Shown here: piece after piece, positions 1 to 8,243 of the stretch
Numbering within the stretch: the stretch's first letter is position 1
How the letters are laid out: each line of letters opens with the position of its first letter
DNA from: an uncultured Haemophilus sp.
GTDB taxonomy: Bacteria; Pseudomonadota; Gammaproteobacteria; Enterobacterales; Pasteurellaceae
Length of the DNA: 38,103 bases
Direction: 5' to 3'
Assembly (NCBI GenBank): GCA_902481695.1
Contig: CABSXY010000001.1
Location: forward strand, 1 to 38,103
Program-made: the position numbers and the translations under genes
Notes under the pieces: model-generated
What the model was told of the DNA's origin: nothing
The model's input: the letters and a program-made list of their open reading frames with translations, nothing else
Databases searched by the model: none

Positions 1-615
1 GTTGTTCATGGTTATGGTCTGGCGGCCTCGCAGTTAGCTCGTTTAAAACAAAAAGGGATTAAATCAACTGTTGCAGTCGATAAGGTTGCTGCAAGTGGTG
101 GGTATATGATGGCTTGTGTGGCAGATAGAATTGTTTCTGCGCCTTTTGCGATAATAGGTTCTATTGGTGTGGTTGCACAAATTCCCAATATTCATCGTGT
201 GTTAAAAAAACATGATGTCGATGGTGATGTGATGACAGCAGGAGAATTTAAGCGCACGGTCACAGTATTAGGTGAAAATACTGAAAAAGGAAAACAAAAA
301 TTCCAAGCAGAACTTGAAGAAACCCATCAATTATTTAAACAATTTGTGGCCCAAAATCGACCACACTTAGATGTGGATAAAGTCGCAACTGGTGAGCATT
401 GGTTCGGTCAGCAAGCGCTAGAGCTTCAGCTAGTTGATGAGTTAGCAACCAGTGATGATATTATTCTTGAAAAAATGAAAGATAAGTCTGTGATCTCAGT
501 GAAATATAAAGTGAAAAAGCCACTTTTACAAAAAATAGGTAAGCAAGCTGAAGAGAGTATCGAGGGAATTATCCATCGAAATTTAACAAAAAATGGGCAG
601 AATTTTATTCAATAA
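1..615 (+). CDS. sohB: Protease SohB, C-terminal part (5' end outside window)
   Basis: This is the 3' portion of an inner-membrane-anchored serine peptidase of the S49 (signal peptide peptidase A/SohB) family. The reading frame is open from base 1, so the N-terminal membrane anchor and start lie upstream. The nucleophile motif AASGGYMMA begins at about visible residue 30 (Ser32). The general-base Lys sits in TAGEFKRT, giving the family's Ser-Lys dyad. The block ATGEHWFGQQAL is also typical of SohB. The sequence runs intact to a TAA stop. Family knowledge suggests turnover of membrane or signal peptides, but the true substrate is unclear. The next gene is 213 bp away with its own putative promoter, so no operon link is evident. 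Confidence 0.93.
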   Translation, partial: VVHGYGLAASQLARLKQKGIKSTVAVDKVAASGGYMMACVADRIVSAPFAIIGSIGVVAQIPNIHRVLKKHDVDGDVMTAGEFKRTVTVLGENTEKGKQKFQAELEETHQLFKQFVAQNRPHLDVDKVATGEHWFGQQALELQLVDELATSDDIILEKMKDKSVISVKYKVKKPLLQKIGKQAEESIEGIIHRNLTKNGQNFIQ

Positions 616-828
616 GAAAAAAATTTACTTATTTGACAACTCTTTACACAACTTTACAAAAAAGTTCCATAAAAAATCATTTTTTAATGTTTTTTTATTT
701 ACAAGTTAAAGAATTATGACTACCATACGTCATGAAACTTTTTATAGTTTTATTTGTAAAATTTATAAAGTTTAGTTGTGTAGGTTCTTCTTGCAAGGAT
801 TGCACCTTAACAGTAAAAAGGTAAAGAA
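616..828 (+). promoter_or_regulatory. AT-rich upstream region of the OmpA-like lipoprotein gene
   Basis: This 213-bp AT-rich stretch lies between sohB and the lipoprotein gene. A perfect -35 word TTGACA (633-638) is followed after 16 bp by the weak -10 TACAAA (655-660). A second -10-like TATAAA is at 764-769. A 5-bp inverted repeat, ATGAC (716-720) and GTCAT (729-733), lies between them. The ribosome-binding site is AGGTAAAG just before the ATG at 829. Use of the first promoter would give a 5' UTR of about 160 nt. Which promoter is used cannot be decided from sequence. Confidence 0.45.
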
Positions 829-1686
829 ATGAAATTATCTCGTATTTTATTATCTGCAGTAGCAGTAGCGACAGTTGCTGCTTGTGGTAACTTAAGCAAA
901 GTTACAGAAGCTGGTACTCCAGAATATAAAGAAGTTGATGGTCAACAAGTACCACAACTCGTATGGCCTAAAATTGATAAAGCAGGCTTCAACCATGATG
1001 GTAGCCAATTTGGTTCATGGCCAAACTGGGATAACGTTCGTATGATCGAACGTGGTATGAACAAAGACCAATTATATAACCTAATCGGTCGTCCACACTT
1101 CTCTGAAGGTTTATACGGTGTTGAAGAGTGGGATTATGCGTTCAACTATCGTGAGAATGGTGTTCACAAAATTTGTCAATACAAAATATTATTTGACAAA
1201 AACCACAATGCTCAAAGCTTCTTCTGGTATCCAAACGGTTGTAACGGAAACTCAGCATTTACTTTAAGTGGTGACTTCTTATTCGACTTCGATAAAGATA
1301 CTTTAACTCCACGTGGTAAAGAAGTTGTTGATAACGTTGCAGCACAATTAAAAGAAACTGGTGCTAAAGAAGTTAAAGTTGCAGGTTATACTGACCGTTT
1401 AGGTTCTGATGCTTACAACTTAGATCTTTCTCAACGTCGTGCAAACCGTGTTAAAGCTCGTTTAATTCAAGATGGCGTAACATCTGAAATTACAGCTGTT
1501 GGTTACGGTAAAGTACCACAAGTTAAAGCTTGTGACGGTTACAAACACGCAAGTAAAGCTGAGAAAGACTGTTTACGTCCAAACCGTCGTGTAGAAATCA
1601 CTGCTTCTGGTTCTGTATTAAAATTACAAGAAGGTGGTCAAGTTAACGGTGGAACTCAAGGTCCAGCACCTCTTTATCAAAAATAA
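829..1686 (+). CDS. OmpA-family outer-membrane lipoprotein with SmpA/OmlA-like domain
   Basis: The 285-residue product has a lipoprotein signal peptide with lipobox VAAC (Cys19). Residues about 65-132 resemble the SmpA/OmlA (BamE-like) fold, with the pattern RGMNKDQLYNLIGRP then EEWDYAF. Residues about 145-260 form an OmpA C-terminal peptidoglycan-binding domain: FDFDKDTL, then AGYTDRLGSDAYNLDLSQRR (Asp189 and Arg204 at the expected ligand-binding positions) and closing NRRVEI. It probably tethers the outer membrane to the cell wall. Codon use is strongly biased (GGT, CGT, TTA), which suggests high expression. The gene stands alone and is followed at once by a strong terminator. The precise orthologue name is not certain. 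Confidence 0.9.
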   Translation: MKLSRILLSAVAVATVAACGNLSKVTEAGTPEYKEVDGQQVPQLVWPKIDKAGFNHDGSQFGSWPNWDNVRMIERGMNKDQLYNLIGRPHFSEGLYGVEEWDYAFNYRENGVHKICQYKILFDKNHNAQSFFWYPNGCNGNSAFTLSGDFLFDFDKDTLTPRGKEVVDNVAAQLKETGAKEVKVAGYTDRLGSDAYNLDLSQRRANRVKARLIQDGVTSEITAVGYGKVPQVKACDGYKHASKAEKDCLRPNRRVEITASGSVLKLQEGGQVNGGTQGPAPLYQK

Positions 1687-1702
1687 TAGATAGAGAAGAT
1701 AG

Positions 1703-1734
1703 AAAGAGCGTAATGAAAATTACGCTCTTTTTTT
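1703..1734 (+). terminator. Intrinsic terminator of the OmpA-like lipoprotein gene
   Basis: Perfect 12-bp arms AAAGAGCGTAAT (1703-1714) and ATTACGCTCTTT (1719-1730) enclose a GAAA tetraloop and run into T residues. It lies 16 bp after the stop codon. Confidence 0.92.
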
Positions 1735-1752
1735 ATCTGATGTTTAAGAAAA

Positions 1753-2616
1753 TTATTCAAGTAAAAGTTCTTCAATCAATTTAGTGGTTAAGTTGATATA
1801 ACTTCCATTAAAACGATGGCTGAAATTTAGTAAATAATAGAGCTGATAAAGGTGTTTTCTTTCTTCAAAACCGTCTTTATCAAGCGGGAAAGTGCGCTTA
1901 TAAATTTCATAGAATTCAGCTGAGAATGGTTGGAAGAGCTCACTGAATGCTAAATCACATTCTCTATCCCCCCAGTAGCAAGCAGGATCATAAGTAAAGG
2001 TTTGATTACCTACTATAGCCGTGTTCTCAATCCATAAGTTACCATGTAACAAAGAAGGTTTAGGATTATGTTTTGAAAGTTTGTGTTTTACCTTTTCAAT
2101 AATTAAATCAATGTCGCCAAAGTCTAAACCTTTATCTTTGCAAAGTTGTAATTGCCATCCAATACGTTGTTCTGCAAAAAATTTTGCCCAACTTCCATTC
2201 CATTTATTCGGTTGATACTCAGGTCCAAGCCAAGTATCAAAATCTAATCCATAGTTTTTAGTGCCAGATATTTGATGGAGTTTAGCTAATTCTTCAGCAA
2301 AATGTGGCGTTGCATTAGTTTGTTGAGTAATAGGAAGTGCTTCTAGCAATAAGAAACTATGATTTTGAGAACACCCTACGCCATACACTTGTGGAAGTCG
2401 GATTGTATTGGTTTTGCCTAGTAGGTTTAATTGATCAGCCTCAGCACGAAACATTGAACGATAAGACCGTTCATTCACTTTAACAAAGACAGGTTGGATT
2501 CCATCCGTAATAAGCCAAGTTTCATTCACTTCGCCACCCGGAACTTTGTTTTTTTCTTTGATGTTATAGTAAGCACCAAATTGATCAGCTAAGACTTGAG
2601 AAATTGATTTCCACAT
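1753..2616 (-). CDS. yniA: Fructosamine kinase family protein (YniA-like) with altered catalytic motif
   Basis: The 287-residue protein belongs to the fructosamine/ketosamine-3-kinase family (APH-like kinase fold), whose members phosphorylate sugar adducts on proteins so that they are released. The ATG at 2616 is preferred over one 18 nt upstream because AGGAGG sits 7 nt before it and the protein then begins MWKSIS like E. coli YniA. Visible motifs are PGGEVNETW (nucleotide loop), FVKVNE (Lys46), AEADQL (Glu59) and the metal-binding YDPACYWGDREC (Asp210). The catalytic loop, HGDLW in the family as I know it, reads HGNLW here, so the catalytic Asp is replaced by Asn193. The frame is otherwise intact and full-length. 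It may be an inactive or repurposed kinase. Confidence 0.88.
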   Translation of the reverse strand: MWKSISQVLADQFGAYYNIKEKNKVPGGEVNETWLITDGIQPVFVKVNERSYRSMFRAEADQLNLLGKTNTIRLPQVYGVGCSQNHSFLLLEALPITQQTNATPHFAEELAKLHQISGTKNYGLDFDTWLGPEYQPNKWNGSWAKFFAEQRIGWQLQLCKDKGLDFGDIDLIIEKVKHKLSKHNPKPSLLHGNLWIENTAIVGNQTFTYDPACYWGDRECDLAFSELFQPFSAEFYEIYKRTFPLDKDGFEERKHLYQLYYLLNFSHRFNGSYINLTTKLIEELLLE

Positions 2617-2816
2617 AATACGCCTCCTAGACATGCTCGATTCTTCTTCATTCTATCCAAAATGTTAAAAATTACTGTGATATATCTCAAAAAATAGCAA
2701 AAATCTTTGTCATTTTTCACCTGAAACATCAATTCACTAATAAACGCGTGATTTTTTAATGAGTTAGTATTATCATTAAGTGTATTTTTAGTTAGAAAAG
2801 ATAATCAGGGGAAACT
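2617..2816 (+). promoter_or_regulatory. Intergenic region upstream of pheS
   Basis: This region separates the divergent yniA and pheS. It is AT-rich. The pheS ribosome-binding site AGGGGA lies 5 nt before the ATG. In E. coli, pheST is preceded by a Phe-rich leader peptide and attenuator (pheM). I see neither a Phe-rich short ORF nor a GC-rich terminator hairpin here, only a weak TCAC/GTGA stem followed by T residues near 2735-2757. No promoter is assigned with confidence. Confidence 0.4.
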
Positions 2817-3806
2817 ATGCAACATCTGAAAGATCTTGTTGAGAAAGCAAAATCGGCGATTGAACAAATCGAAAATAAAAGTTTAGCCACATTAGATGAA
2901 ATTCGTGTGGAATATTTTGGTAAAAAAGGGCATTTCACCCAACTTATGCAAGAATTGCGTAATGTTGCTGCAGAAGAGCGTCCAGCAATGGGGGCTAAAA
3001 TCAATGAAGCCAAACAAGCAGCATTAGATTTTTTAAATGCTAAAAAAGCAGAATGGGAGCAAGCTGAACTCAATGCGAAATTAGAAAAAGAACGTATTGA
3101 TGTGAGCCTTCCTGGTCGTAAAACAGAAGCGGGTGGTTTACACCCCGTTACCATTACCATCAATCGCGTAACAAAATTCTTTTCAGAGTTAGGTTTTTCT
3201 GTGGAAACTGGTCCCGAAATTGAAAGTGATTATTACAATTTTGATGCATTAAATATCCCTAAACATCACCCAGCACGTGCTGATCACGATACATTCTGGT
3301 TTAATCCAGAATTATTACTTCGTACACAAACCTCAGGTGTGCAAATTCGTACCATGGAAAAAATGCAGCCGCCTATTCGTATTATGGCGCCAGGTCGTGT
3401 ATATCGTAACGACTACGATCAAACACATACACCAATGTTCCATCAAATTGAATTGCTTTATGTAGATAAAAAAGCAAACTTCACCGAGTTAAAAGGCTTA
3501 TTACACGATTTCTTACGTGCATTTTTTGAAGAAGATTTACAAGTTCGTTTCCGTCCTTCCTATTTCCCATTTACTGAACCTTCTGCAGAAGTAGATGTAA
3601 TGGGCAAAAATGGTAAATGGTTAGAAGTACTAGGTTGTGGTATGGTGCATCCTAATGTGTTACGTAACGTAGGTATTGATCCAAATGAATATTCTGGCTT
3701 CGCAGTAGGTATGGGGGTTGAGCGTTTAACCATGTTACGCTACAACGTCACAGATTTACGTTCATTCTTTGAAAACGATTTACGTTTTTTAAAACAATTT
3801 AAGTAA
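2817..3806 (+). CDS. pheS: Phenylalanine-tRNA ligase alpha subunit
   Basis: This is the catalytic alpha subunit of the alpha2-beta2 class II PheRS, which charges tRNA-Phe in the cytoplasm. Residues 1-90 are the charged N-terminal coiled coil that contacts tRNA. Class II motifs follow: motif 1 around VETGPEIESDYYNFDALN (129-146), motif 2 RVYRNDYDQTHTP (194-206) and motif 3 GMGVERLTMLRY (298-309). SGFAVGMG near residue 296 forms the Phe-specificity pocket. The length of 329 aa matches the usual ~327. pheT follows 75 bp downstream on the same strand, so the two are very probably co-transcribed. Confidence 0.98.
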   Translation: MQHLKDLVEKAKSAIEQIENKSLATLDEIRVEYFGKKGHFTQLMQELRNVAAEERPAMGAKINEAKQAALDFLNAKKAEWEQAELNAKLEKERIDVSLPGRKTEAGGLHPVTITINRVTKFFSELGFSVETGPEIESDYYNFDALNIPKHHPARADHDTFWFNPELLLRTQTSGVQIRTMEKMQPPIRIMAPGRVYRNDYDQTHTPMFHQIELLYVDKKANFTELKGLLHDFLRAFFEEDLQVRFRPSYFPFTEPSAEVDVMGKNGKWLEVLGCGMVHPNVLRNVGIDPNEYSGFAVGMGVERLTMLRYNVTDLRSFFENDLRFLKQFK

Positions 3807-3881
3807 TTAACCGTTGGGTTAAATTGACGATAATGATTAATTTAGAACGTAACACGTTCATCAATAAAGGATACAGAGATA

Positions 3882-6272
3882 ATGAAATTTAGCGAAAATT
3901 GGGTGAGAGAATGGGTTAATCCATCAATTTCAACAGAGCAGTTATGTGATCAAATCACGATGCTTGGCTTAGAAGTTGATGGCGTTGAAAAGGTAGCTGG
4001 TGACTTTACCGGTGTGGTTGTAGGTGAAGTTGTTGAATGTGCTCAACACCCAGATGCAGACAAATTACGAGTCACTAAAGTAAATGTTGGTGGCGACCGT
4101 TTATTAGATATCGTTTGTGGTGCACCAAATTGCCGTCAAGGTTTAAAAGTGGCATGTGCAACTGAAGGTGCGGTATTACCTGGTGATTTTAAAATTAAGA
4201 AGACTAAATTACGTGGCCAACCTTCAGAAGGGATGCTTTGTTCATTCTCTGAATTAGGCATTGATGTAGATGCAGATGGTATTATTGAGCTACCGTTAGA
4301 TGCACCAGTGGGTACAAATCTACGTGAATATTTAGATTTAGATGATAAAGCCATTGAAATCAGCTTAACGCCAAACCGTGCAGATTGTTTAAGTATTGCA
4401 GGTGTTGCACGTGAAGTTGGTGTGGTGAATAAACAAGTTGTTAATCAACCGCACTTTGATGCCGTACCTGCAACGATTTCAGATAAAGTTCAAATTGAAT
4501 TAAAAGCGCCAGAAGCATGCCCTCGTTATTTATTGCGCGTGGTAAAAAATGTGAATGTTAAAGCGCAATCACCAATTTGGTTACAAGAAAAATTACGTCG
4601 TTGTGGTATTCGTTCTATCGATCCTATTGTGGATATTACCAACTATGTTTTACTTGAATTAGGTCAACCAATGCATGCTTTTGATGCATCAAAAGTGGCT
4701 CAACCTGTTCAAGTACGTTTAGCTAATAATGGCGAAGAACTTGTTTTATTAGATGGCACAACGGCAAAATTACAACCGAATACTTTAGTGATTGCAGACC
4801 AAACTGGTCCACTAGCAATGGCGGGTATCTTTGGTGGCCAAGCAAGCGGTGTTGATGCTGAAACAACAAAAGATGTAATTTTAGAAGCAGCATTCTTTGC
4901 ACCATTAGCGATTGCGGGACGTGCAAGACAATACGGTTTACACACTGATTCTTCACATCGTTTTGAACGCGGTGTTGATTTTACGCTACAACGTCACGCA
5001 ATGGAACGTGCAACAGCATTGTTACTTGACATTTGTGGTGGTGAAGCAGGCGAAATTTGTGAAGTGGTGAGCGAGCAATATTTACCAAAAGTCAATGAAG
5101 TCACTTTACGTCGTGAAAAATTAGATAGCTTATTAGGTCATCATATCGAAACTGAAACCGTGACAGAGATTTTTGAGCGTTTAGGTTTTGCGGTGACATA
5201 TGCTAATGATGTTTGGACCGTGACTTCAGCAAGCTGGCGTTTTGATATTGAAATCGAAGAAGATCTCATTGAAGAAGTAGCACGTATTTATGGTTATAAC
5301 AGCATTCCAAATAATGCGCCATTAGCACATCTTCGTATGCGTGAGCATAAAGAAGCTGATTTAGAATTAAGCCGAATTAAGACCGCACTTGTTGACGCAG
5401 ATTATCAAGAGGCGATTACTTATAGCTTCGTTGATCCAAAAGTACAAACTTTACTTCATCCAGAAATTGAAGCACTTGTATTACCAAATCCAATTTCAGT
5501 TGAAATGTCAGCAATGCGCGTTTCATTGTTAAGTGGATTACTCGGTGCGGTACTATACAACCAAAATCGTCAACAAAATCGCGTGCGTTTATTTGAAACG
5601 GGATTACGTTTTGTTCCTGATGCCAATGCAGAATTTGGTGTGCGCCAAGAATTTGTTCTTGCAGGTGTGATTACCGGTACAGCAAAATCAGAATGTTGGA
5701 CAGGTAAAGCCGAAACGGTTGATTTCTTTGATCTTAAAGGTGATTTAGAAAGTATTCTTTCTCTTACCGAAGTGGGTAATCGAGTTAAATTCGTGGCAAA
5801 AGCGTACAGTGCCTTGCACCCAGGTCAATCAGCTGCAATTGAATTAGATGGAAAAGAAATTGGTTTTATTGGAACTATTCATCCACTTATTGCTCAAAAA
5901 CTAGGATTAAATGGCAAATCGGTTGTTTTTGAAATTTTATGGGATGCCATTGCAAATCGTCGTGTGGTTCAGGCCAAGGAGATTTCAAAATTCCCTGCGA
6001 ACCGTCGTGACTTAGCTTTAGTTGTTGCAGATAATGTCCCTGCAGGCGATATTATCGAAGCATGTAAACAAGCCGGCGGAGAAAAATTAACACAAGTCAA
6101 TTTATTCGACGTATATCAAGGCATTGGCGTTGCTAGCGGACATAAGAGCTTAGCAATCAGTTTAACCATTCAAGATAATGAAAAAACGCTTGAAGATGAT
6201 GAGATTAATGCGGTAATCTCTGCTGTATTAAACGAAGTTAAACAACGCTTTAATGCGGAGCTTAGAGACTAA
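3882..6272 (+). CDS. pheT: Phenylalanine-tRNA ligase beta subunit
   Basis: The beta subunit of PheRS is 796 aa, against ~795 in E. coli. Domains in order: an N-terminal OB-fold tRNA-binding domain (about 40-150, with HPDADKLRVTKVNVG and VCGAPNCRQGLKVACA); the B3/B4 editing domain that clears Tyr-tRNA-Phe (about 210-400, LGQPMHAFDASK); the B5 domain (about 400-475); the pseudo-catalytic core; and the ferredoxin-like anticodon-binding domain at the C-terminus (about 700-796, beginning KFPANRRDLALVV). The start is preceded by AGAGATA. ihfA begins 13 bp after the stop, so pheS-pheT-ihfA forms one transcription unit as in enteric bacteria. Confidence 0.98.
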   Translation: MKFSENWVREWVNPSISTEQLCDQITMLGLEVDGVEKVAGDFTGVVVGEVVECAQHPDADKLRVTKVNVGGDRLLDIVCGAPNCRQGLKVACATEGAVLPGDFKIKKTKLRGQPSEGMLCSFSELGIDVDADGIIELPLDAPVGTNLREYLDLDDKAIEISLTPNRADCLSIAGVAREVGVVNKQVVNQPHFDAVPATISDKVQIELKAPEACPRYLLRVVKNVNVKAQSPIWLQEKLRRCGIRSIDPIVDITNYVLLELGQPMHAFDASKVAQPVQVRLANNGEELVLLDGTTAKLQPNTLVIADQTGPLAMAGIFGGQASGVDAETTKDVILEAAFFAPLAIAGRARQYGLHTDSSHRFERGVDFTLQRHAMERATALLLDICGGEAGEICEVVSEQYLPKVNEVTLRREKLDSLLGHHIETETVTEIFERLGFAVTYANDVWTVTSASWRFDIEIEEDLIEEVARIYGYNSIPNNAPLAHLRMREHKEADLELSRIKTALVDADYQEAITYSFVDPKVQTLLHPEIEALVLPNPISVEMSAMRVSLLSGLLGAVLYNQNRQQNRVRLFETGLRFVPDANAEFGVRQEFVLAGVITGTAKSECWTGKAETVDFFDLKGDLESILSLTEVGNRVKFVAKAYSALHPGQSAAIELDGKEIGFIGTIHPLIAQKLGLNGKSVVFEILWDAIANRRVVQAKEISKFPANRRDLALVVADNVPAGDIIEACKQAGGEKLTQVNLFDVYQGIGVASGHKSLAISLTIQDNEKTLEDDEINAVISAVLNEVKQRFNAELRD

Positions 6273-6285
6273 ACAGGAGACTAAC

Positions 6286-6585
6286 ATGGCAACGATTACA
6301 AAAATTGATATTACTGAATACTTATTAGATAAGTATCAATTACAAAAAGCGGAAGCTAAAGCATTAGTGGAAGACTTTTTTGAGGAAATTCGTCTATCGT
6401 TAGAATCTGGTGGTGAAGTGAAATTATCCGGTTTTGGTAATTTTGAGCTTCGTAATAAAGCTTCCCGTCCAGGGCGTAATCCAAAAACAGGTGAAAGTAT
6501 TCCTGTTTCTGCTCGCCGTGTAGTGGCATTCAAGCCAGGGCAAAAATTACGTGCTCGCGTGGAAAATACCAAGCCAAAACAATAG
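6286..6585 (+). CDS. ihfA: Integration host factor subunit alpha
   Basis: This 99-residue DNA-bending protein works as a heterodimer with IhfB in recombination, replication and transcription. The start at 6286 is chosen because AGGAGA lies 5 nt upstream and the protein then begins MATITK, as in orthologues. An in-frame start further upstream would overlap pheT. The hallmark beta-ribbon arm RPGRNPKTGESIPVSARR lies at 61-78 with the intercalating Pro66. The HU/IHF signature GFGNFELRNKASRPGRNPKT is intact. It sits directly downstream of pheT and ends just before an inverted uptake-sequence hairpin. Confidence 0.97.
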   Translation: MATITKIDITEYLLDKYQLQKAEAKALVEDFFEEIRLSLESGGEVKLSGFGNFELRNKASRPGRNPKTGESIPVSARRVVAFKPGQKLRARVENTKPKQ

Positions 6586-6589
6586 TAAG

Positions 6590-6619
6590 AAAAGTGCGGT
6601 CGTTTTTGACCGCACTTTT
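6590..6619 (+). terminator. Inverted uptake-sequence hairpin after ihfA
   Basis: AAAAGTGCGGTC (6590-6601) and GACCGCACTTTT (6608-6619) form a perfect 12-bp stem with a 6-nt loop. The stem carries two copies of the Haemophilus uptake word in opposite orientation. It sits 4 bp after the ihfA stop and 13 bp before the nlpC start, and probably terminates the pheST-ihfA message. Confidence 0.85.
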
Positions 6620-6632
6620 GTCAGGATTGAAC

Positions 6633-7118
6633 ATGAATAAGATTAAATGTGCTTTTTTAGTCGCAGGAAGTTTTTTGCTTTTTGCTTGTTCAAGCGGTGT
6701 TCGTGAAGAATATGCCATGAACTATAAAGGTCAGATTGGTGATCCGATTATAGCGATTGCCATGTTAAGTGAACAACAATATGAATGGGCGGGTACACCT
6801 TATGTGTTAGGTGGACAGTCTCGTGGTGGTATTGATTGTTCTGGTTTTGTGCAAAAAACCTTTATTGATCGTTTTAATATCAACCTTCCTCGAACGACGA
6901 AAGATCAAGCGGGTTACGGAAAACTTGTTCGTAAAGAAGATATCCAAACAGGCGATTTAATTTTCTTTAAAACGGGACGCGGACCAAATGGCTATCATGT
7001 AGGGATTTATGTGAAAGAAGATAAATTTTTACACGCTTCAACTAAAGGTGGCGTGATTTATTCTTCGATGAATAGCCCTTATTGGAAAAAAGCTTTTTGG
7101 CAAGTTAGACGAGTATAG
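6633..7118 (+). CDS. nlpC: NlpC/P60 family lipoprotein (cell-wall endopeptidase)
   Basis: The 161-residue lipoprotein has a signal peptide ending in lipobox LFAC (Cys19). The ATG at 6633 is chosen over in-frame codons further upstream because those fall inside the terminator hairpin and TCAGGA precedes this ATG. The NlpC/P60 papain-like domain spans about 50-161, with catalytic Cys69 (GIDCSGFVQ), His122 (GYHVGIYV) and a third polar residue, His134 (FLHAS). Family members cut between D-Glu and mDAP in peptidoglycan peptides. In E. coli nlpC is also downstream of ihfA but separated by btuCED; here btuCED is absent and the two genes are adjacent. The hairpin between them suggests separate or attenuated transcription. 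Confidence 0.93.
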   Translation: MNKIKCAFLVAGSFLLFACSSGVREEYAMNYKGQIGDPIIAIAMLSEQQYEWAGTPYVLGGQSRGGIDCSGFVQKTFIDRFNINLPRTTKDQAGYGKLVRKEDIQTGDLIFFKTGRGPNGYHVGIYVKEDKFLHASTKGGVIYSSMNSPYWKKAFWQVRRV

Positions 7119-7127
7119 TGGAAATAA

Positions 7128-7157
7128 AAAAGTGCGGTTAATTTTAACCGCACTTTT
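7128..7157. terminator. Bidirectional uptake-sequence terminator between nlpC and metF
   Basis: AAAAGTGCGGTTAA (7128-7141) pairs with TTAACCGCACTTTT (7144-7157). The hairpin has A-rich and T-rich flanks and sits between convergent nlpC (+) and metF (-). It can serve both. Confidence 0.88.
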
Positions 7158-7160
7158 CTT

Positions 7161-8051
7161 TTATGGATTTGTTGTAGGGCGAATGCCTAATGTATGGCAA
7201 ATTGCATAAGTGAGTTCACTACGATTTAATGTGTAGAAGTGGAAGTCATTCACGCCTTCACGAGAAAGAATTTTTACCATATCCATAGCCACACTCGCTG
7301 CGACGAGATTACGAGTAGTGGGATCATCATCTAATCCTTCATACGCCTTAGCCAACCATGCTGGAATTTTTACATTCGTAAATGATGCCATTTTTTGCAG
7401 TTGTTTGAAATTAGTAACAGGTAGAATACCTGGAACAATTTCAGCCTCAATACCAATGGATGCACAGCGATCACGGAAGCGAAGATAACTATCAATATCA
7501 AAGAAGAATTGAGTAATGACGTGATTCGCGCCCGCATCAATTTTACGTTTCAAATTGATTAAATCTGCTTGTGCTGATTTTGCTTCCGGATGAACCTCTG
7601 GGTATGCTGCAACTGAGATATCAAAATCAGCTACGGAGCGGAGTAGTTCAACTAAATCAGCCGCATAGAAAGGTTTTTTAGCATAGCCTTTTGGCTCATC
7701 ACCGCGTAAAGCCACAATGCGACGAATACCGCTATCCCAATAATCTTTTGCAATTTCTTTTAATTCTTCAGGTGTGGCATCAATACCCGTTAAATGTGGT
7801 GCAGCTTCTATACCTGTTTCTGCTTTAATGGCTTTCACGATGCTATGTGTACGATCACGTTCGCCAGAGTTTGCGCCATAAGTGACGGAAACAAATTTAG
7901 GATTTAATACTTTTAAGCGATGGATGGAATCCCAAAGCATGCTTTCCATTTTTTCATTTTTAGGCGGAAAGAATTCAAAGGAGACATTAATTTTTTTGTT
8001 AGTATCAGCAAGATGTTGATTTAAAGTGTTAATTTCGTTTGCGTAGCTCAT
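7161..8051 (-). CDS. metF: 5,10-Methylenetetrahydrofolate reductase
   Basis: This FAD-dependent TIM-barrel enzyme reduces methylene-THF to methyl-THF, the methyl donor for methionine synthesis. It is 296 aa, as usual for bacterial MetF. Visible family motifs are the active-site FEFFPPKNE (Glu26), SVTYGANSGERDRT near residue 60, the folate/flavin loop ALRGDEPKG and HVITQFFFD. The ribosome-binding site is AAGAAGG just before the ATG. It is a single gene on the minus strand, divergent from rplM, with a good promoter upstream. No clear repeated MetJ box (AGACGTCT type) is visible, so Met control is not supported by sequence here. Confidence 0.97.
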   Translation of the reverse strand: MSYANEINTLNQHLADTNKKINVSFEFFPPKNEKMESMLWDSIHRLKVLNPKFVSVTYGANSGERDRTHSIVKAIKAETGIEAAPHLTGIDATPEELKEIAKDYWDSGIRRIVALRGDEPKGYAKKPFYAADLVELLRSVADFDISVAAYPEVHPEAKSAQADLINLKRKIDAGANHVITQFFFDIDSYLRFRDRCASIGIEAEIVPGILPVTNFKQLQKMASFTNVKIPAWLAKAYEGLDDDPTTRNLVAASVAMDMVKILSREGVNDFHFYTLNRSELTYAICHTLGIRPTTNP

Positions 8052-8087
8052 AGCATGCCTTCTTACATTTTTTATTAGAATGCGCTT

Positions 8088-8116
8088 ATCATAAGATAAG
8101 AACTAATATGCGTCAA
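8088..8116 (-). promoter_or_regulatory. metF promoter
   Basis: On the minus strand, -35 TTGACG (8111-8116) is followed after exactly 17 bp by -10 TATGAT (8088-8093). Each has 5/6 matches to the sigma-70 consensus. It lies about 35-65 bp upstream of the metF ATG. Confidence 0.75.
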
Positions 8117-8208
8117 TTTCAATGATTTCATCAAAATAATGAATGAAATTAATGATTGTTTGTTGTGCGTTGTATTTTAAAAGAAAATCAATTTATTTGC
8201 ACAAAAAG

Positions 8209-8237
8209 TTAGCATTTTTTCTAAAAATAGGTATAAT
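8209..8237 (+). promoter_or_regulatory. rplM-rpsI promoter
   Basis: A perfect -10 TATAAT (8232-8237) is preceded, 17 bp upstream, by TTAGCA (8209-8214; 4/6 match to TTGACA). The predicted start is near 8244, giving a leader of about 137 nt. Confidence 0.7.
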
Positions 8238-8243
8238 ACGCCG

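Noticed and set aside
716..733. ATGAC/GTCAT inverted repeat as a CRP or other regulator site
   Set aside because: The arms are only 5 bp and do not fit TGTGA-N6-TCACA; this is expected by chance in such a region.
2640..2816. Possible pheM-like leader peptide and attenuator before pheS
   Set aside because: No short ORF with a run of Phe codons and no GC-rich terminator hairpin could be found; the only stem is 4 bp.
2792..3163. 123-codon open frame antisense to pheS
   Set aside because: It lies wholly opposite the coiled-coil coding part of pheS, has no ribosome-binding site and no family features; it is a by-product of pheS codon use.
8052..8130. MetJ operator for metF
   Set aside because: No tandem AGACGTCT-like boxes overlap the promoter, so methionine repression is not supported by sequence.
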